From contig NZ_GL586311.1 of the NCBI RefSeq assembly GCF_000184945.1, positions 3,052,365 to 3,116,364 on the forward strand: a stretch of 64,000 nt of DNA. Direction: 5' to 3'. The notes beneath the pieces were generated by a model. The model saw only the letters and a list, made by a program, of their open reading frames with translations. It did no database searches and was not told the DNA's origin. The position numbers and the translations under genes were made by a program. Positions 35,442 to 46,584 of the stretch are shown here, one piece after another; within the stretch, counting starts at the first letter, position 1; every line of letters begins with the position of its first letter. The stretch comes from Segatella buccae ATCC 33574. Lineage in GTDB: Bacteria > Bacteroidota > Bacteroidia > Bacteroidales > Bacteroidaceae.

Positions 35442-35610
35442 AGGAGTTAAAGGAGTTAAGGAGAAGTTCCTTGGGCGATAGCGAAAAAAAGGGAGTTAAG
35501 ACGATAGCTCTCTCCTCCTATTCTCCAAGGGACTCAAGCATTAAAGCTGTTGTCTTAACTCCTAACGAGCGAAGCGAGTGCTAACTCCCTTTGACTCCCT
35601 TTAACTCCTA
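35442..35610. repeat. GGAGTTAA inverted-repeat element, copy 2
   Basis: Arms 35442-35508 and 35546-35610 pair imperfectly and share GGGAGTTAAGACGATAGC / GCTGTTGTCTTAACTCC with the other copies; each arm has an insertion. It lies in the leader of the PurF-like gene. Confidence 0.75.
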
Positions 35611-35643
35611 AAGTTGAGCGTGCGAAACTTAAATTAAAGATTT

Positions 35644-37053
35644 ATGGGAGGTTTTTTCGGAACCATTTCGGTGAAGAGCTGTGTCGACGACCTGTTCTAT
35701 GGCACCGACTACAATTCTCATTTGGGCACGAAGCGTGCCGGGTTGGTCACATTCGACAAGCAGCAGGGATTCAGTCGAAGCATCCACAGTCTGGAGCGCA
35801 ACTACTTCCGCTCCAAGTTTGAAGACGAACTGGCCAAGTTTACGGGCAATCAGGGGATAGGAGTCATCAGCGACACCGACCCGCAACCCATCATCGTCAA
35901 CTCCCATTTGGGCCGCTATGCGGTGGCGACCGTGGCCAAAATCAACAATCTTGAAGCGATAGCGGGGGAGATGTTGGCCAAGCGGATGCACCTGAGTGAA
36001 ATGTCGGCCAACCAAATCAACCAGACCGAGATGGTGGCTCTGCTCATCAACATGGGCGACTCCTTTGTGGAGGGCATCAACAAAGTCTACGAAAAGATAG
36101 AGGGTTCGTGCTCCATGCTCATCCTCACCGAAGACGGCATCATCGCCGCCCGTGACTTCATGGGGCGCACCCCCATCGTCATAGGGCGCAAGGACGGTGC
36201 CTATGCAGCCACGAGCGAGACGACGAGCTTTCCCAATCTCGACTATCAGGTGGTGCGCGACCTTGGTCCGGGCGAGATTGTGCGGCTCACGGCCGATGGC
36301 ATGGAGGTGTTGCAAGAGCCCTCGCGGCGCAAGCAGGTGTGCTCGTTCCTGTGGGTCTACTACGGTTTCCCGTCGAGCGACTACGAGGGCATCAATGCCG
36401 AAGACGTGCGCGAGCGCAGCGGCAAGGCCTTGGGTGAGGAAGACAAGACCGAGGCCGACCTCGTGTGCGGCATCCCCGACTCGGGAGTGGGCATGGCCGT
36501 GGGCTATGCCGAGGGCCACGGCATACCCTACAAGCGCGCCGTGTTGAAGTACACACCCACATGGCCCCGCTCCTTCACACCCGGTACACAGACCCGTCGC
36601 AGTCTCGTGGCCAAGATGAAGCTCATCCCCAACAAGGCCATTCTGGAGGGCCGGCGGGTGGTGTTCTGCGACGACAGCATCGTGCGCGGCACGCAGTTGC
36701 GCGACAACGTGCGCACGTTCTTCGACGACGGGGCCCGCGAGGTGCACGCCCGCATCTCCTGTCCGCCGCTCGTCTACGGGTGTCCCTACATCGGATTCAC
36801 CACCTCCAAGAGCGACCTCGAACTCATCACACGCCGCATCATCAACGACTTTGAGGGCAATCCCGATGCCAAACTCAAGGAGTATGCCACCACCGATTCG
36901 CCCGAATACACCCGCATGGTAGACGAGATAGCCCGTCGGTTGGGCCTCACCACGCTCAAATTCAACAAGATAGAGACCCTCGTCAAGGCCATAGGCCTGC
37001 CCAAATGCGACCTTTGCACCCATTGCTTCGACGGCAGCGGATGCAGCCGATAG
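35644..37053 (+). CDS. amidophosphoribosyltransferase-like protein without the catalytic Cys
   Basis: A 469-residue PurF homologue: N-terminal class II glutamine amidotransferase-like domain and C-terminal phosphoribosyltransferase domain with the PRPP motif VVFCDDSIVRGTQ (about 340-352). PurF enzymes begin (M)CGI.G, where the Cys attacks glutamine. Here the N-terminus is MGGFFGTIS, so the nucleophile is Gly. The protein should be unable to use glutamine at this site; an ammonia-dependent, partner-dependent or regulatory role is possible. The C-terminus has a cluster of Cys (CDLCTHCFDGSGC). The same variant occurs in other Bacteroidetes, beside a normal PurF, as far as I recall. Confidence 0.8.
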   Translation: MGGFFGTISVKSCVDDLFYGTDYNSHLGTKRAGLVTFDKQQGFSRSIHSLERNYFRSKFEDELAKFTGNQGIGVISDTDPQPIIVNSHLGRYAVATVAKINNLEAIAGEMLAKRMHLSEMSANQINQTEMVALLINMGDSFVEGINKVYEKIEGSCSMLILTEDGIIAARDFMGRTPIVIGRKDGAYAATSETTSFPNLDYQVVRDLGPGEIVRLTADGMEVLQEPSRRKQVCSFLWVYYGFPSSDYEGINAEDVRERSGKALGEEDKTEADLVCGIPDSGVGMAVGYAEGHGIPYKRAVLKYTPTWPRSFTPGTQTRRSLVAKMKLIPNKAILEGRRVVFCDDSIVRGTQLRDNVRTFFDDGAREVHARISCPPLVYGCPYIGFTTSKSDLELITRRIINDFEGNPDAKLKEYATTDSPEYTRMVDEIARRLGLTTLKFNKIETLVKAIGLPKCDLCTHCFDGSGCSR

Positions 37054-37156
37054 GGGCTCCGGCCCTGTTTTCGGGGGCTTTGCGGCCCTCGACGCGGGAG
37101 TTCTCGAATAGTGATAGTTACTTTCTTACCCATTCACTTTTTTACCTTTTAAGATT

Positions 37157-37621
37157 ATGCAACAGTTAGTTATCAATTCCTATGATGAGTTTGCCGCCTA
37201 TCTCGGCAAAGAACTCGGCGTGTCCGATTGGCTGCCCGTAGATCAGGAACGCATCAACAAGTTTGCCGATGCCACTCTCGACCCCCAGTGGATTCACGTC
37301 GATGTGGAGCGTGCCAAGCGCGAAAGCCCCTACAAGAGCACCATCGCCCACGGTTATCTCACGCTCTCGCTGCTGCCCTACCTGTGGAATCAGATCATCA
37401 AGGTGAACAATCTCGAGATGATGGTCAACTATGGCATGGATCAGATGAAGTTCGGCCAGGCCGTTGTCACGGGCAGCCGCATCCGTCTGGTGGCCAAGCT
37501 CAAGGACATCACCAACCTGCGCGGCATCTGCCGGGCGGCCATCGACTTCAAGATAGAGATAGAAGGCCAGCGCAAGCCCGCACTGCAGGGCATCGCCACC
37601 TTCCTCTACTACTTCAAATGA
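37157..37621 (+). CDS. MaoC-like dehydratase
   Basis: A 154-residue hot-dog-fold protein of the MaoC/(R)-enoyl-CoA hydratase family. The hydratase motif is FADATLDPQWIHVDVERAKR (Asp and His of the active site), followed by IAHGYLTLSLLPYLW. Substrate unknown, likely an acyl-CoA. The serB ATG overlaps its stop (ATGA), so the two are translationally coupled although functionally unrelated as far as known. Confidence 0.85.
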   Translation: MQQLVINSYDEFAAYLGKELGVSDWLPVDQERINKFADATLDPQWIHVDVERAKRESPYKSTIAHGYLTLSLLPYLWNQIIKVNNLEMMVNYGMDQMKFGQAVVTGSRIRLVAKLKDITNLRGICRAAIDFKIEIEGQRKPALQGIATFLYYFK

Positions 37622-38871
37622 ACAAGTCAACCCTTATGGACGAGAAGAAAGAACAGATACTTGTGCGCATCACCGGGCGTGACCGTCCCGGACTCACGGC
37701 CTCGGTGATGGAGATTCTGGCGCGCTACGACGCACAGATACTCGACATCGGACAGGCCGACATCCACAGCACGCTCTCGCTCGGCATACTCATGCGTCTC
37801 GACGAGCGCAACTCCGGACAGGTGATGAAAGAGCTGCTTTTCAAGGCCTCCGAACTGGGTGTGAACATCGGATTCTCACCCATCAACGACGAGGAATACG
37901 AGAATTGGGTGGCCCGTCAGGGCAAAAACCGCTTCATCCTCACCATCATCGGGCGCAGTCTGTCGGCCCGGCAGATAGAGGCCGCCACCAAGGTTATAGC
38001 CCGTCAGGGGCTCAACATCGACTCCATCCTGCGCCTTTCCGGTCGCCGGAGCATCCGCAAGGAGGCCCAGAACGTGCGCGCCTGCATCGAGTTCTCCCTG
38101 CGCGGCACGCCCGAGGACCGTCCGCTCATGCAAGCCCAGCTGATGAAACTCAGTTCGGAGATGGAGGTGGACTTCTCCTTCCAGCGCGACGACATGTACC
38201 GCCGCATGCGCCGGCTCATCTGTTTCGACATGGACTCCACGCTCATCCAGACCGAGTGCATCGACGAACTTGCCGCCCGGGCCGGTGTGGGCGAGCAAGT
38301 GAAGGCCATCACCGAGCGCGCCATGCGCGGCGAGATAGACTTCAAGGAGAGCTTCACCGAACGCGTGGCCCTGCTCAAGGGGCTTGATGCCGGCGTGATG
38401 CAGGAGATAGCCGAGACCATGCCCATCACCGAAGGCGTGGACCGCCTGATGTCCGTCCTCAAGCGTTGCGGCTACAAGATAGCCATCCTCAGCGGCGGAT
38501 TCACCTATTTCGGCGAGTATCTCCAGCGCCGCTATGGCATCGACTACGTGTATGCCAACGAGTTGGAGATAGGTGAAGACGGCAAACTCACGGGCCGCTA
38601 CGTGGGCGAGATAGTCGACGGCCACCGCAAGGCCGAGCTCCTCCGCCTCATCGCACAGGTGGAGAAGGTGAACCTTGCTCAGACCATTGCCGTGGGCGAC
38701 GGGGCCAACGACCTGCCCATGATCAGCGAAGCCGGTCTCGGCATCGCCTTCCATGCCAAACCCCGCGTGCAGGCCAATGCCGACCAGAGCATCAACACGC
38801 TCGGCCTCGACGGCGTGCTCTACTTCTTGGGATTCAAGGACAGCTACCTTGGCGAGCAGGGGAAACTCTGA
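37618..38871 (+). CDS. serB: phosphoserine phosphatase with ACT domains
   Basis: A 417-residue enzyme for the last step of serine synthesis. Two ACT-like domains (about 13-88 and 104-185) precede a HAD phosphatase. Motif I CFDMDSTLIQTECIDELA has Asp204 and Asp206; motif II is IAILSGGFTYF; motif III Lys is in HRKAELL; motif IV is TIAVGDGANDLPM. The ACT domains suggest feedback by an amino acid. Start at ATG 37618, which overlaps the preceding stop; ATG 37636 is a possible later start. Confidence 0.93.
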   Translation: MNKSTLMDEKKEQILVRITGRDRPGLTASVMEILARYDAQILDIGQADIHSTLSLGILMRLDERNSGQVMKELLFKASELGVNIGFSPINDEEYENWVARQGKNRFILTIIGRSLSARQIEAATKVIARQGLNIDSILRLSGRRSIRKEAQNVRACIEFSLRGTPEDRPLMQAQLMKLSSEMEVDFSFQRDDMYRRMRRLICFDMDSTLIQTECIDELAARAGVGEQVKAITERAMRGEIDFKESFTERVALLKGLDAGVMQEIAETMPITEGVDRLMSVLKRCGYKIAILSGGFTYFGEYLQRRYGIDYVYANELEIGEDGKLTGRYVGEIVDGHRKAELLRLIAQVEKVNLAQTIAVGDGANDLPMISEAGLGIAFHAKPRVQANADQSINTLGLDGVLYFLGFKDSYLGEQGKL

Positions 38872-38996
38872 CGGCATGTCCGCCGGTGGGAGAGGCGACA
38901 TTCCTCTTGCCGGCCGCCGGTTTTCTACCGGTGTGCCGGTCCATGCCACGCTGTGTTCCGGCTCTGCAAATCTTTTGCATTTTTTCCACCAAATGT

Positions 38997-39027
38997 TTTG
39001 CGGTTAAGAAAAATAGTTGTACTTTTG
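38997..39027 (+). promoter_or_regulatory. tRNA-Ser promoter
   Basis: TTTG (38997-39000), 19 bp, TACTTTTG (39020-39027); a near-ideal Bacteroidetes promoter 43 bp before the tRNA. Confidence 0.8.
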
Positions 39028-39070
39028 CATCCACATTCGCGGCAGGCTGTTGCCGTGCCAATGTATCTCA

Positions 39071-39158
39071 GGAAGGTTGGCAGAGTGATCGATCGCGCTG
39101 GACTCGAAATCCGGTATACCCCTTTCGGGTATCGGGGGTTTGAATCCCTCACCTTCCG
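39071..39158 (+). tRNA. tRNA-Ser (anticodon CGA)
   Basis: An 88-nt class II tRNA with long variable arm. Acceptor GGAAGGT/ACCTTCC, discriminator G, anticodon loop CTCGAAA, variable stem around ACCCCTTTCGGGT, T-loop GTTTGAATCC. CCA not encoded. Confidence 0.95.
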
Positions 39159-39212
39159 CTAAGGCTGTTGCCTGCGTCCTTGATGGGGCGGCAATGAGCT
39201 AAAAGATTACCA

Positions 39213-39250
39213 AATCGCTGTAAGACTACGTTCTTGCAGCGATTTTTTTT
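39213..39250 (+). terminator. tRNA-Ser terminator
   Basis: Arms 39213-39225 and 39231-39244 (one mismatch) followed by a run of eight T. Confidence 0.85.
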
Positions 39251-39465
39251 GTGCCTGAACGGCGTGTGACAGACCCACCTTGGGGGCAATACCCACCCCG
39301 GTCCTACCTGTAGGGAGGAGGAAAGGACAAAAGACAGCTTGAAGATGCGGCTGTCTCCACTTTAGGGGAAGTCCCATCTCCGTGTGGAGAGGAAGGAGAA
39401 AAGGGGAGGAAGGGGAAAGACAGATTCAGACAGAAAGTTTGTCAAACTATTTGGCCGGTTTCGCG

Positions 39466-39826
39466 CCTTGTGCTTGCGATATTTGCAAGCGTTTCCCTTT
39501 TGGTCGGGAATACGCGAAAAATGACGAGGATGCCAACCTGTTGACGGTCAGCGGTTTGACTTTTCTTGACATCTCAAACCACCTTAAACAGCGTGTCGGA
39601 GAGCCCGAATGAGGGAGCAAAACAGCCCGGGCGAGGCCGCCGTTCGGGCCGTTTGAGATGCCGACTGTGCCCGTTTGGCACGCTGACTGTGGCCCTTTGA
39701 CGGGGCGGAGTGGGTTTTTGCTGTTTGCATTTACGGTTTCCGGCTCTTCCCCGTTGTTTTCCCGCACCGGATGGAGGAGTTTTGATGAAACCGTTTTGTC
39801 AAGAAAACACGTAATCTTCCCAGCTT
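39466..39826. repeat. long non-coding repeat B, copy 2
   Basis: Same order of conserved blocks as 15099-15436 (TGTGCTTGCGATAT, TTTTCTTGACA, GCCGTTCGGGCC, CGACTGTGCCCG, TTTTGTCAAG), with indels. No open frame is shared. Flanking DNA (39251-39465) holds a GC-rich palindromic repeat near 39280-39320 and no gene. Confidence 0.7.
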
Positions 39827-39932
39827 CCACAAAACCGAATCAGGCTGTGCGAAATCGCCGGCCGGAAGTGTTAACCTATCAAAAAAGCGAAAGAAAACGG
39901 AGCAGCGATGGCGGTGTTAAGAATAAAAGTGC

Positions 39933-39940
39933 TACCTTTG
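39933..39940 (+). promoter_or_regulatory. -7 promoter box of the thiamine operon
   Basis: TACCTTTG, placing the transcript start about 20 nt before the TPP aptamer. Confidence 0.6.
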
Positions 39941-39962
39941 CCACCGATAAACTTTGTATTCA

Positions 39963-40050
39963 CAAAGAGGGGTGCTGCCCTTGCGGGCGGCTGAGATTAT
40001 ACCCGTATAACCTGATGCAGGTAATGCTGCCGTAGGAATTGCGCAACCCG
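39963..40050 (+). promoter_or_regulatory. TPP riboswitch (thi box)
   Basis: Aptamer recognised by GAGGGGTGC, the pyrophosphate/pyrimidine-sensing core GGCTGAGATTATACCC, ACCTGATGCAGGTAATGC and CGTAGGAA, in the right order and spacing. It lies upstream of thiD. Immediately downstream (40084-40121) is a hairpin whose right arm contains the thiD start codon. The 5' edge of the aptamer (39963-39972) can pair with 40088-40097 instead, so a translational switch is likely (inference). Confidence 0.95.
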
Positions 40051-40083
40051 TTTGCCGCACTTTATCATTATACCTCGTAGAAT

Positions 40084-40118
40084 CATGCCCCTCTTTGCGC
40101 TTTGACGGAAAGAAGGGC

Positions 40119-40121
<3 letters not shown>
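40084..40121 (+). promoter_or_regulatory. hairpin burying the thiD start codon
   Basis: Arms CATGCCCCTCTTT (40084-40096) and AAAGAAGGGCATG (40109-40121), one mismatch, 12-nt loop. The last three bases are the thiD ATG. Likely expression platform of the TPP riboswitch. Confidence 0.65.
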
Positions 40122-43290
<3,169 letters not shown>

Positions 43291-43320
43291 AAAATACATT
43301 CATCAATCAACAAAGCAACA

Positions 43321-44100
43321 ATGATAGAAAAACAAGTATCAAGAGGTATCATCCGTACCTATTTCGAGAAACTGGACCGTAATCTTGAACTCGATGTGGC
43401 CATCGTCGGCGGCGGGCCGTCGGGCATCGTGGCGGCCTACTACATGGCCAAAGCCGGTCTGCGTGTGGCACTCTTCGACCGCAAACTCTCTCCCGGCGGG
43501 GGCATGTGGGGCGGCGCGATGATGTTCAACCAGATTGTGGTGCAGCGCGAAGCCCTCGGCATCATCGAGGATTTCGGCATCCGCTATGAGCCCTACGAAG
43601 ACGAACTGTTCACCGTGGACTCCATCGAGAGCACCTCGGCACTGCTCTACAAAGCCGTGCATGAGGGGGCCACGCTCTTCAACTGCTACTCGGTGGAAGA
43701 CGTGGTGTTCAAAGACAATGCCGTGAGCGGGGTGGTGGTCAACTGGACACCCGTGCTGCGCGAGGGGCTGCATGTTGATCCGCTCAACATCATGGCGCGC
43801 TTTGTGGTCGACGGAACGGGGCACGACAGCGAAATGTGCAGGGTGGTGGCCCGCAAAAATGGCATTTCCCTTGCCACGGCTACGGGCGAAGTGGTGGGCG
43901 AGCGGTCGCTCGATGTGGTGGAAGGAGAGCGGCTCGTGGTCGAGGGCACCAAGGAAATCTATTCCGGTCTCTATGTCTGCGGCATGGCTTCCTCGGCAGT
44001 CTCGGGCACGCCCCGCATGGGACCCATCTTCGGCGGGATGCTCCTCTCGGGCAAAAAGGTGGCTGATGACATCATCGCCCGCATCAAGGGGCGGCTCTGA
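43321..44100 (+). CDS. thi4: Thi4-type thiazole synthase
   Basis: A 259-residue FAD/NAD-fold protein of the Thi4 family, which makes the thiazole half of thiamine from NAD, glycine and a sulfur source. Visible: the dinucleotide-binding VAIVGGGPSGIVAAYYMAKA (27-46), the SPGGGMWGGAMMFNQIVV segment (57-74), VVDGTGHDSEM (162-172) and the terminal GMASSAVSGTPRMGPIFGGM. Eukaryotic Thi4 gives up a specific Cys as sulfur donor. In my hand alignment that position, about ten residues after the start of GHD, is not Cys here, although Cys173 is nearby, so a sulfide-using catalytic form is likely but unproven. It replaces ThiG/S/F/H in this operon. Confidence 0.88.
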   Translation: MIEKQVSRGIIRTYFEKLDRNLELDVAIVGGGPSGIVAAYYMAKAGLRVALFDRKLSPGGGMWGGAMMFNQIVVQREALGIIEDFGIRYEPYEDELFTVDSIESTSALLYKAVHEGATLFNCYSVEDVVFKDNAVSGVVVNWTPVLREGLHVDPLNIMARFVVDGTGHDSEMCRVVARKNGISLATATGEVVGERSLDVVEGERLVVEGTKEIYSGLYVCGMASSAVSGTPRMGPIFGGMLLSGKKVADDIIARIKGRL

Positions 44101-44684
44101 TGAAGACCATCGTCATTACCTCGCCCGACCACCGGCCGGGCGAGGAGACCGTCATTCCACGGCTGTTGGAGGCCGGTGTGGACTTTGTTCACCTGCGCAA
44201 GCCTGCGTGGAGTGAGGCCGATTGCGCCCGGTTGCTGTCGCTTGTGCCTGCGTGGTGCCACGGCCGCATCGTCGTTCACGACCACTTTGTGCTCTGCCGC
44301 CGTTTCGCCTTGCGGGGCATCCACCTCAATGGCCGGTGTCCCGAGATTCCCGTGGGGTTTGAGGGGGCGGTCTCTCGTTCGTGCCATTCGCTGTGCGAGG
44401 TGGAGGAGGGCAAACCTTTGAGCAGCTATGTGTTCCTGAGCCCCGTCTTCGACAGCATCTCCAAACCGGGCTACCGGGCTGCTTTCACGCCCGCCGAACT
44501 GCAAAGTGCGGCCCGCCGGGGCATCATCGACAGGCGCGTGGTGGCCCTCGGCGGTGTGTCGGTGGACAATGTGGCGCTGCTCCGGACCTGCGGTTTCGGC
44601 GGCGTGGCACTCTTGGGAGAGGTGTGGAGACAGGCTGCCGGCGCACACTTTGGCGACTATCTCCGGCGGCTTGCAGCTCTCTGA
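44100..44684 (+). CDS. ThiE-like/TenI-like TIM-barrel protein
   Basis: A 194-residue paralogue of ThiE, shorter and divergent. It keeps VDFVHLRKPAWSEADCARLL, IVVHDHFVLCRRFALRGIHL, VFLSPVFDSISKPGY and ALGGVSVDNVALL, but the pyrophosphate- and pyrimidine-binding residues of ThiE (RMKE-like, GxDD) are altered. It could be a second thiamine-phosphate synthase with other specificity, a TenI-type tautomerase, or regulatory. ATG 44100 overlaps the thi4 stop by one base (TGATG). Last gene of the operon. Confidence 0.75.
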   Translation: MKTIVITSPDHRPGEETVIPRLLEAGVDFVHLRKPAWSEADCARLLSLVPAWCHGRIVVHDHFVLCRRFALRGIHLNGRCPEIPVGFEGAVSRSCHSLCEVEEGKPLSSYVFLSPVFDSISKPGYRAAFTPAELQSAARRGIIDRRVVALGGVSVDNVALLRTCGFGGVALLGEVWRQAAGAHFGDYLRRLAAL

Positions 44685-44829
44685 AAACGTCGGCGGGATG
44701 GCCGGGCACGTGCGCTGCAAGCCGCCGGGGCCTTTTCCCGGTTTCTTGGGCAATGTGGAATGAAGATAGTTTGATATTTGTAATCAAACTGCTTGTTATT
44801 TGTTAAATACTCGAAAAACATTTCAAATA

Positions 44830-44873
44830 GTTAACATAATTGTGTTAACCATTTAAGAAAAAACGTATCTTTG
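44830..44873 (+). promoter_or_regulatory. rprX promoter with overlapping palindrome
   Basis: -7 box TATCTTTG (44866-44873) lies only 7 bp before the rprX ATG, so the transcript is nearly leaderless. The -33 zone is occupied by the inverted repeat GTTAACA (44830-44836) / TGTTAAC (44843-44849), a candidate operator. Confidence 0.6.
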
Positions 44874-44880
44874 TCACCGT

Positions 44881-46443
44881 ATGAAGAAGAAAACCATTTG
44901 GACTATTGCCATTATCATGGGGCTCTCGTTCCTCGGACTGCTCTTCCTGCAACTGAACTACATCAGGGAAATGGCAGAGATGAAGAAGGAACAGTTTGAC
45001 GAGTCGGTCAACAGAGCCCTCTATCAGGCATCCCGCAATCTCGAACTCAACGAGACGCTCCGCTATCTGGAGAAGGATGTCAACGAGACCGAGCGTCGCG
45101 CCTATCGCGTAGACTCTGCCGGCACTCGTTCAGGTATGCCCGATGGCACCGTGCAGCACTCCCACCAATATTCGGTGACGGGCAAGGACGGGACGGTCTA
45201 TTCTTCGTTTGAACTGAAGACTATCAGCAGCAAGCCTTCGCAGATGCCCAAGGCGATGATCGTGAAGAACGACCGCAACTCCATCTCGGAGGCGCAGAAG
45301 TCGCTTCAGGAGATAGTGAAAAACCGCTACGTCTATCAGAAGGCATTGCTCGACGAGGTGGTCTACTCCATTCTCTACTCGGCATCGGAGAAGCCGCTCA
45401 AGGAGCGCATCAACTTCAAGTTGCTGGATCAAGACCTCAAGGCCGAGTTGATGAACAACGGTATCAACATCCCCTATCATTTCACGGTGTCTACACAAGA
45501 CGGGCGCGAGGTGTACCGCTGTCCCGACTACACCGAAGACGGTGAGGAATACGCCTACTCGCAGGTGCTCTTCCGCAACGACCCGCAGTCGAAAATAGGC
45601 ATCATCCGTGTGCATTTCCCCGACATGAACAGCTATGTGTTCTCGTCCGTGCGCTTCATGATTCCGTCCATCATCTTTACGCTGGTGCTGCTCGTGACGT
45701 TCATCTTCACCATCGTGGTCATCTTCCGGCAGAAACGGTACACCGAAATCAAGAACGATTTCATCAACAACATGACCCACGAGCTCAAGACTCCCATCGC
45801 GAGCATCTCGCTGGCGGCCCAGATGCTGAACGACAACAGTGTGACGAAGAGTCCTACGATGATGGCCCACCTCGGCGGGGTGATCAATGATGAGTCGAAG
45901 CGGTTGCGCTTCCTCGTGGAGAAGGTACTGCAAATGTCGATGTTCGACCGCAAGAAGGCGGTCTTCAAGAAGAAGGAACTCGACCTCAACGAACTGATAG
46001 AGAATATCGCCAACTCCTTTACGCTGCGCGTGGAGCACACGGGTGGCAAGGTGTACACGCAGATAGAGGCCATCGACTCCACCATCTATGTGGACGAGGT
46101 ACACTTTCAGAACATGATATTCAACTTGTTGGACAACGCTGTGAAGTATCGCCGGCCCGACCAGCCGATTGACATCTACATCAAGACTTGGAACGACGAC
46201 TCCAATCTCTACTTCTCCGTGCGCGACACAGGAATGGGCATCAAGAAGGAGAATCTGAAGAAGGTGTTCGAAAAGTTCTATCGGGTGCATACCGGCAATG
46301 TACACGACGTGAAAGGGTTCGGCCTCGGACTGGCCTACGTGAAGAAAGTGGTGGACCTGCACGACGGTGAAATCAAGGTGGACAGCGAACTGGGCAAGGG
46401 AACGAAGTTCACCGTCAAGCTGCCGGTGATCAAAGCCCCCTAA
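44881..46443 (+). CDS. rprX: two-component sensor histidine kinase
   Basis: A 520-residue inner-membrane kinase. One N-terminal helix (IWTIAIIMGLSFLGLLFLQL), an extracytoplasmic sensor region (about 25-257), a second helix (IPSIIFTLVLLVTFIFTIVV), then the kinase core: H box MTHELKTPIASISLA with His300, N box NLLDNAVKYRRPDQ, G1 DTGMGI and G2 GFGLGLAYVK. It matches RprX of Bacteroides and Porphyromonas in layout, and is paired with rprY. The last codons (KAP and TAA) lie within a CCCCCTAA-type repeat. Confidence 0.9.
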   Translation: MKKKTIWTIAIIMGLSFLGLLFLQLNYIREMAEMKKEQFDESVNRALYQASRNLELNETLRYLEKDVNETERRAYRVDSAGTRSGMPDGTVQHSHQYSVTGKDGTVYSSFELKTISSKPSQMPKAMIVKNDRNSISEAQKSLQEIVKNRYVYQKALLDEVVYSILYSASEKPLKERINFKLLDQDLKAELMNNGINIPYHFTVSTQDGREVYRCPDYTEDGEEYAYSQVLFRNDPQSKIGIIRVHFPDMNSYVFSSVRFMIPSIIFTLVLLVTFIFTIVVIFRQKRYTEIKNDFINNMTHELKTPIASISLAAQMLNDNSVTKSPTMMAHLGGVINDESKRLRFLVEKVLQMSMFDRKKAVFKKKELDLNELIENIANSFTLRVEHTGGKVYTQIEAIDSTIYVDEVHFQNMIFNLLDNAVKYRRPDQPIDIYIKTWNDDSNLYFSVRDTGMGIKKENLKKVFEKFYRVHTGNVHDVKGFGLGLAYVKKVVDLHDGEIKVDSELGKGTKFTVKLPVIKAP

Positions 46444-46552
46444 GTTAGGGGGGTGGGGGTCTGAACAAGCAACAGATGCCCTTTAGAAATAAGAGATCCA
46501 TTCCTCCCATAAGTGGATGGTAAAGCCCCCTTTAGGGGGTTGGGGGTCTTTT
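46433..46552. repeat. two CCCCCTAA palindromic repeats between rprX and rprY
   Basis: Copies at 46433-46471 (AAAGCCCCCTAAGTTAGGGG type) and 46522-46551. The first supplies the rprX stop codon. Same family as 5304, 31872, 48925-49170 and 60662. Confidence 0.75.
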
Positions 46553-46584
46553 TTTACTGATTATTCATTTAAACCAATACGATT

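Noticed and set aside
39658..40035. 125-codon frame ahead of thiD
   Set aside because: It covers repeat B and the TPP riboswitch, so it is not coding.
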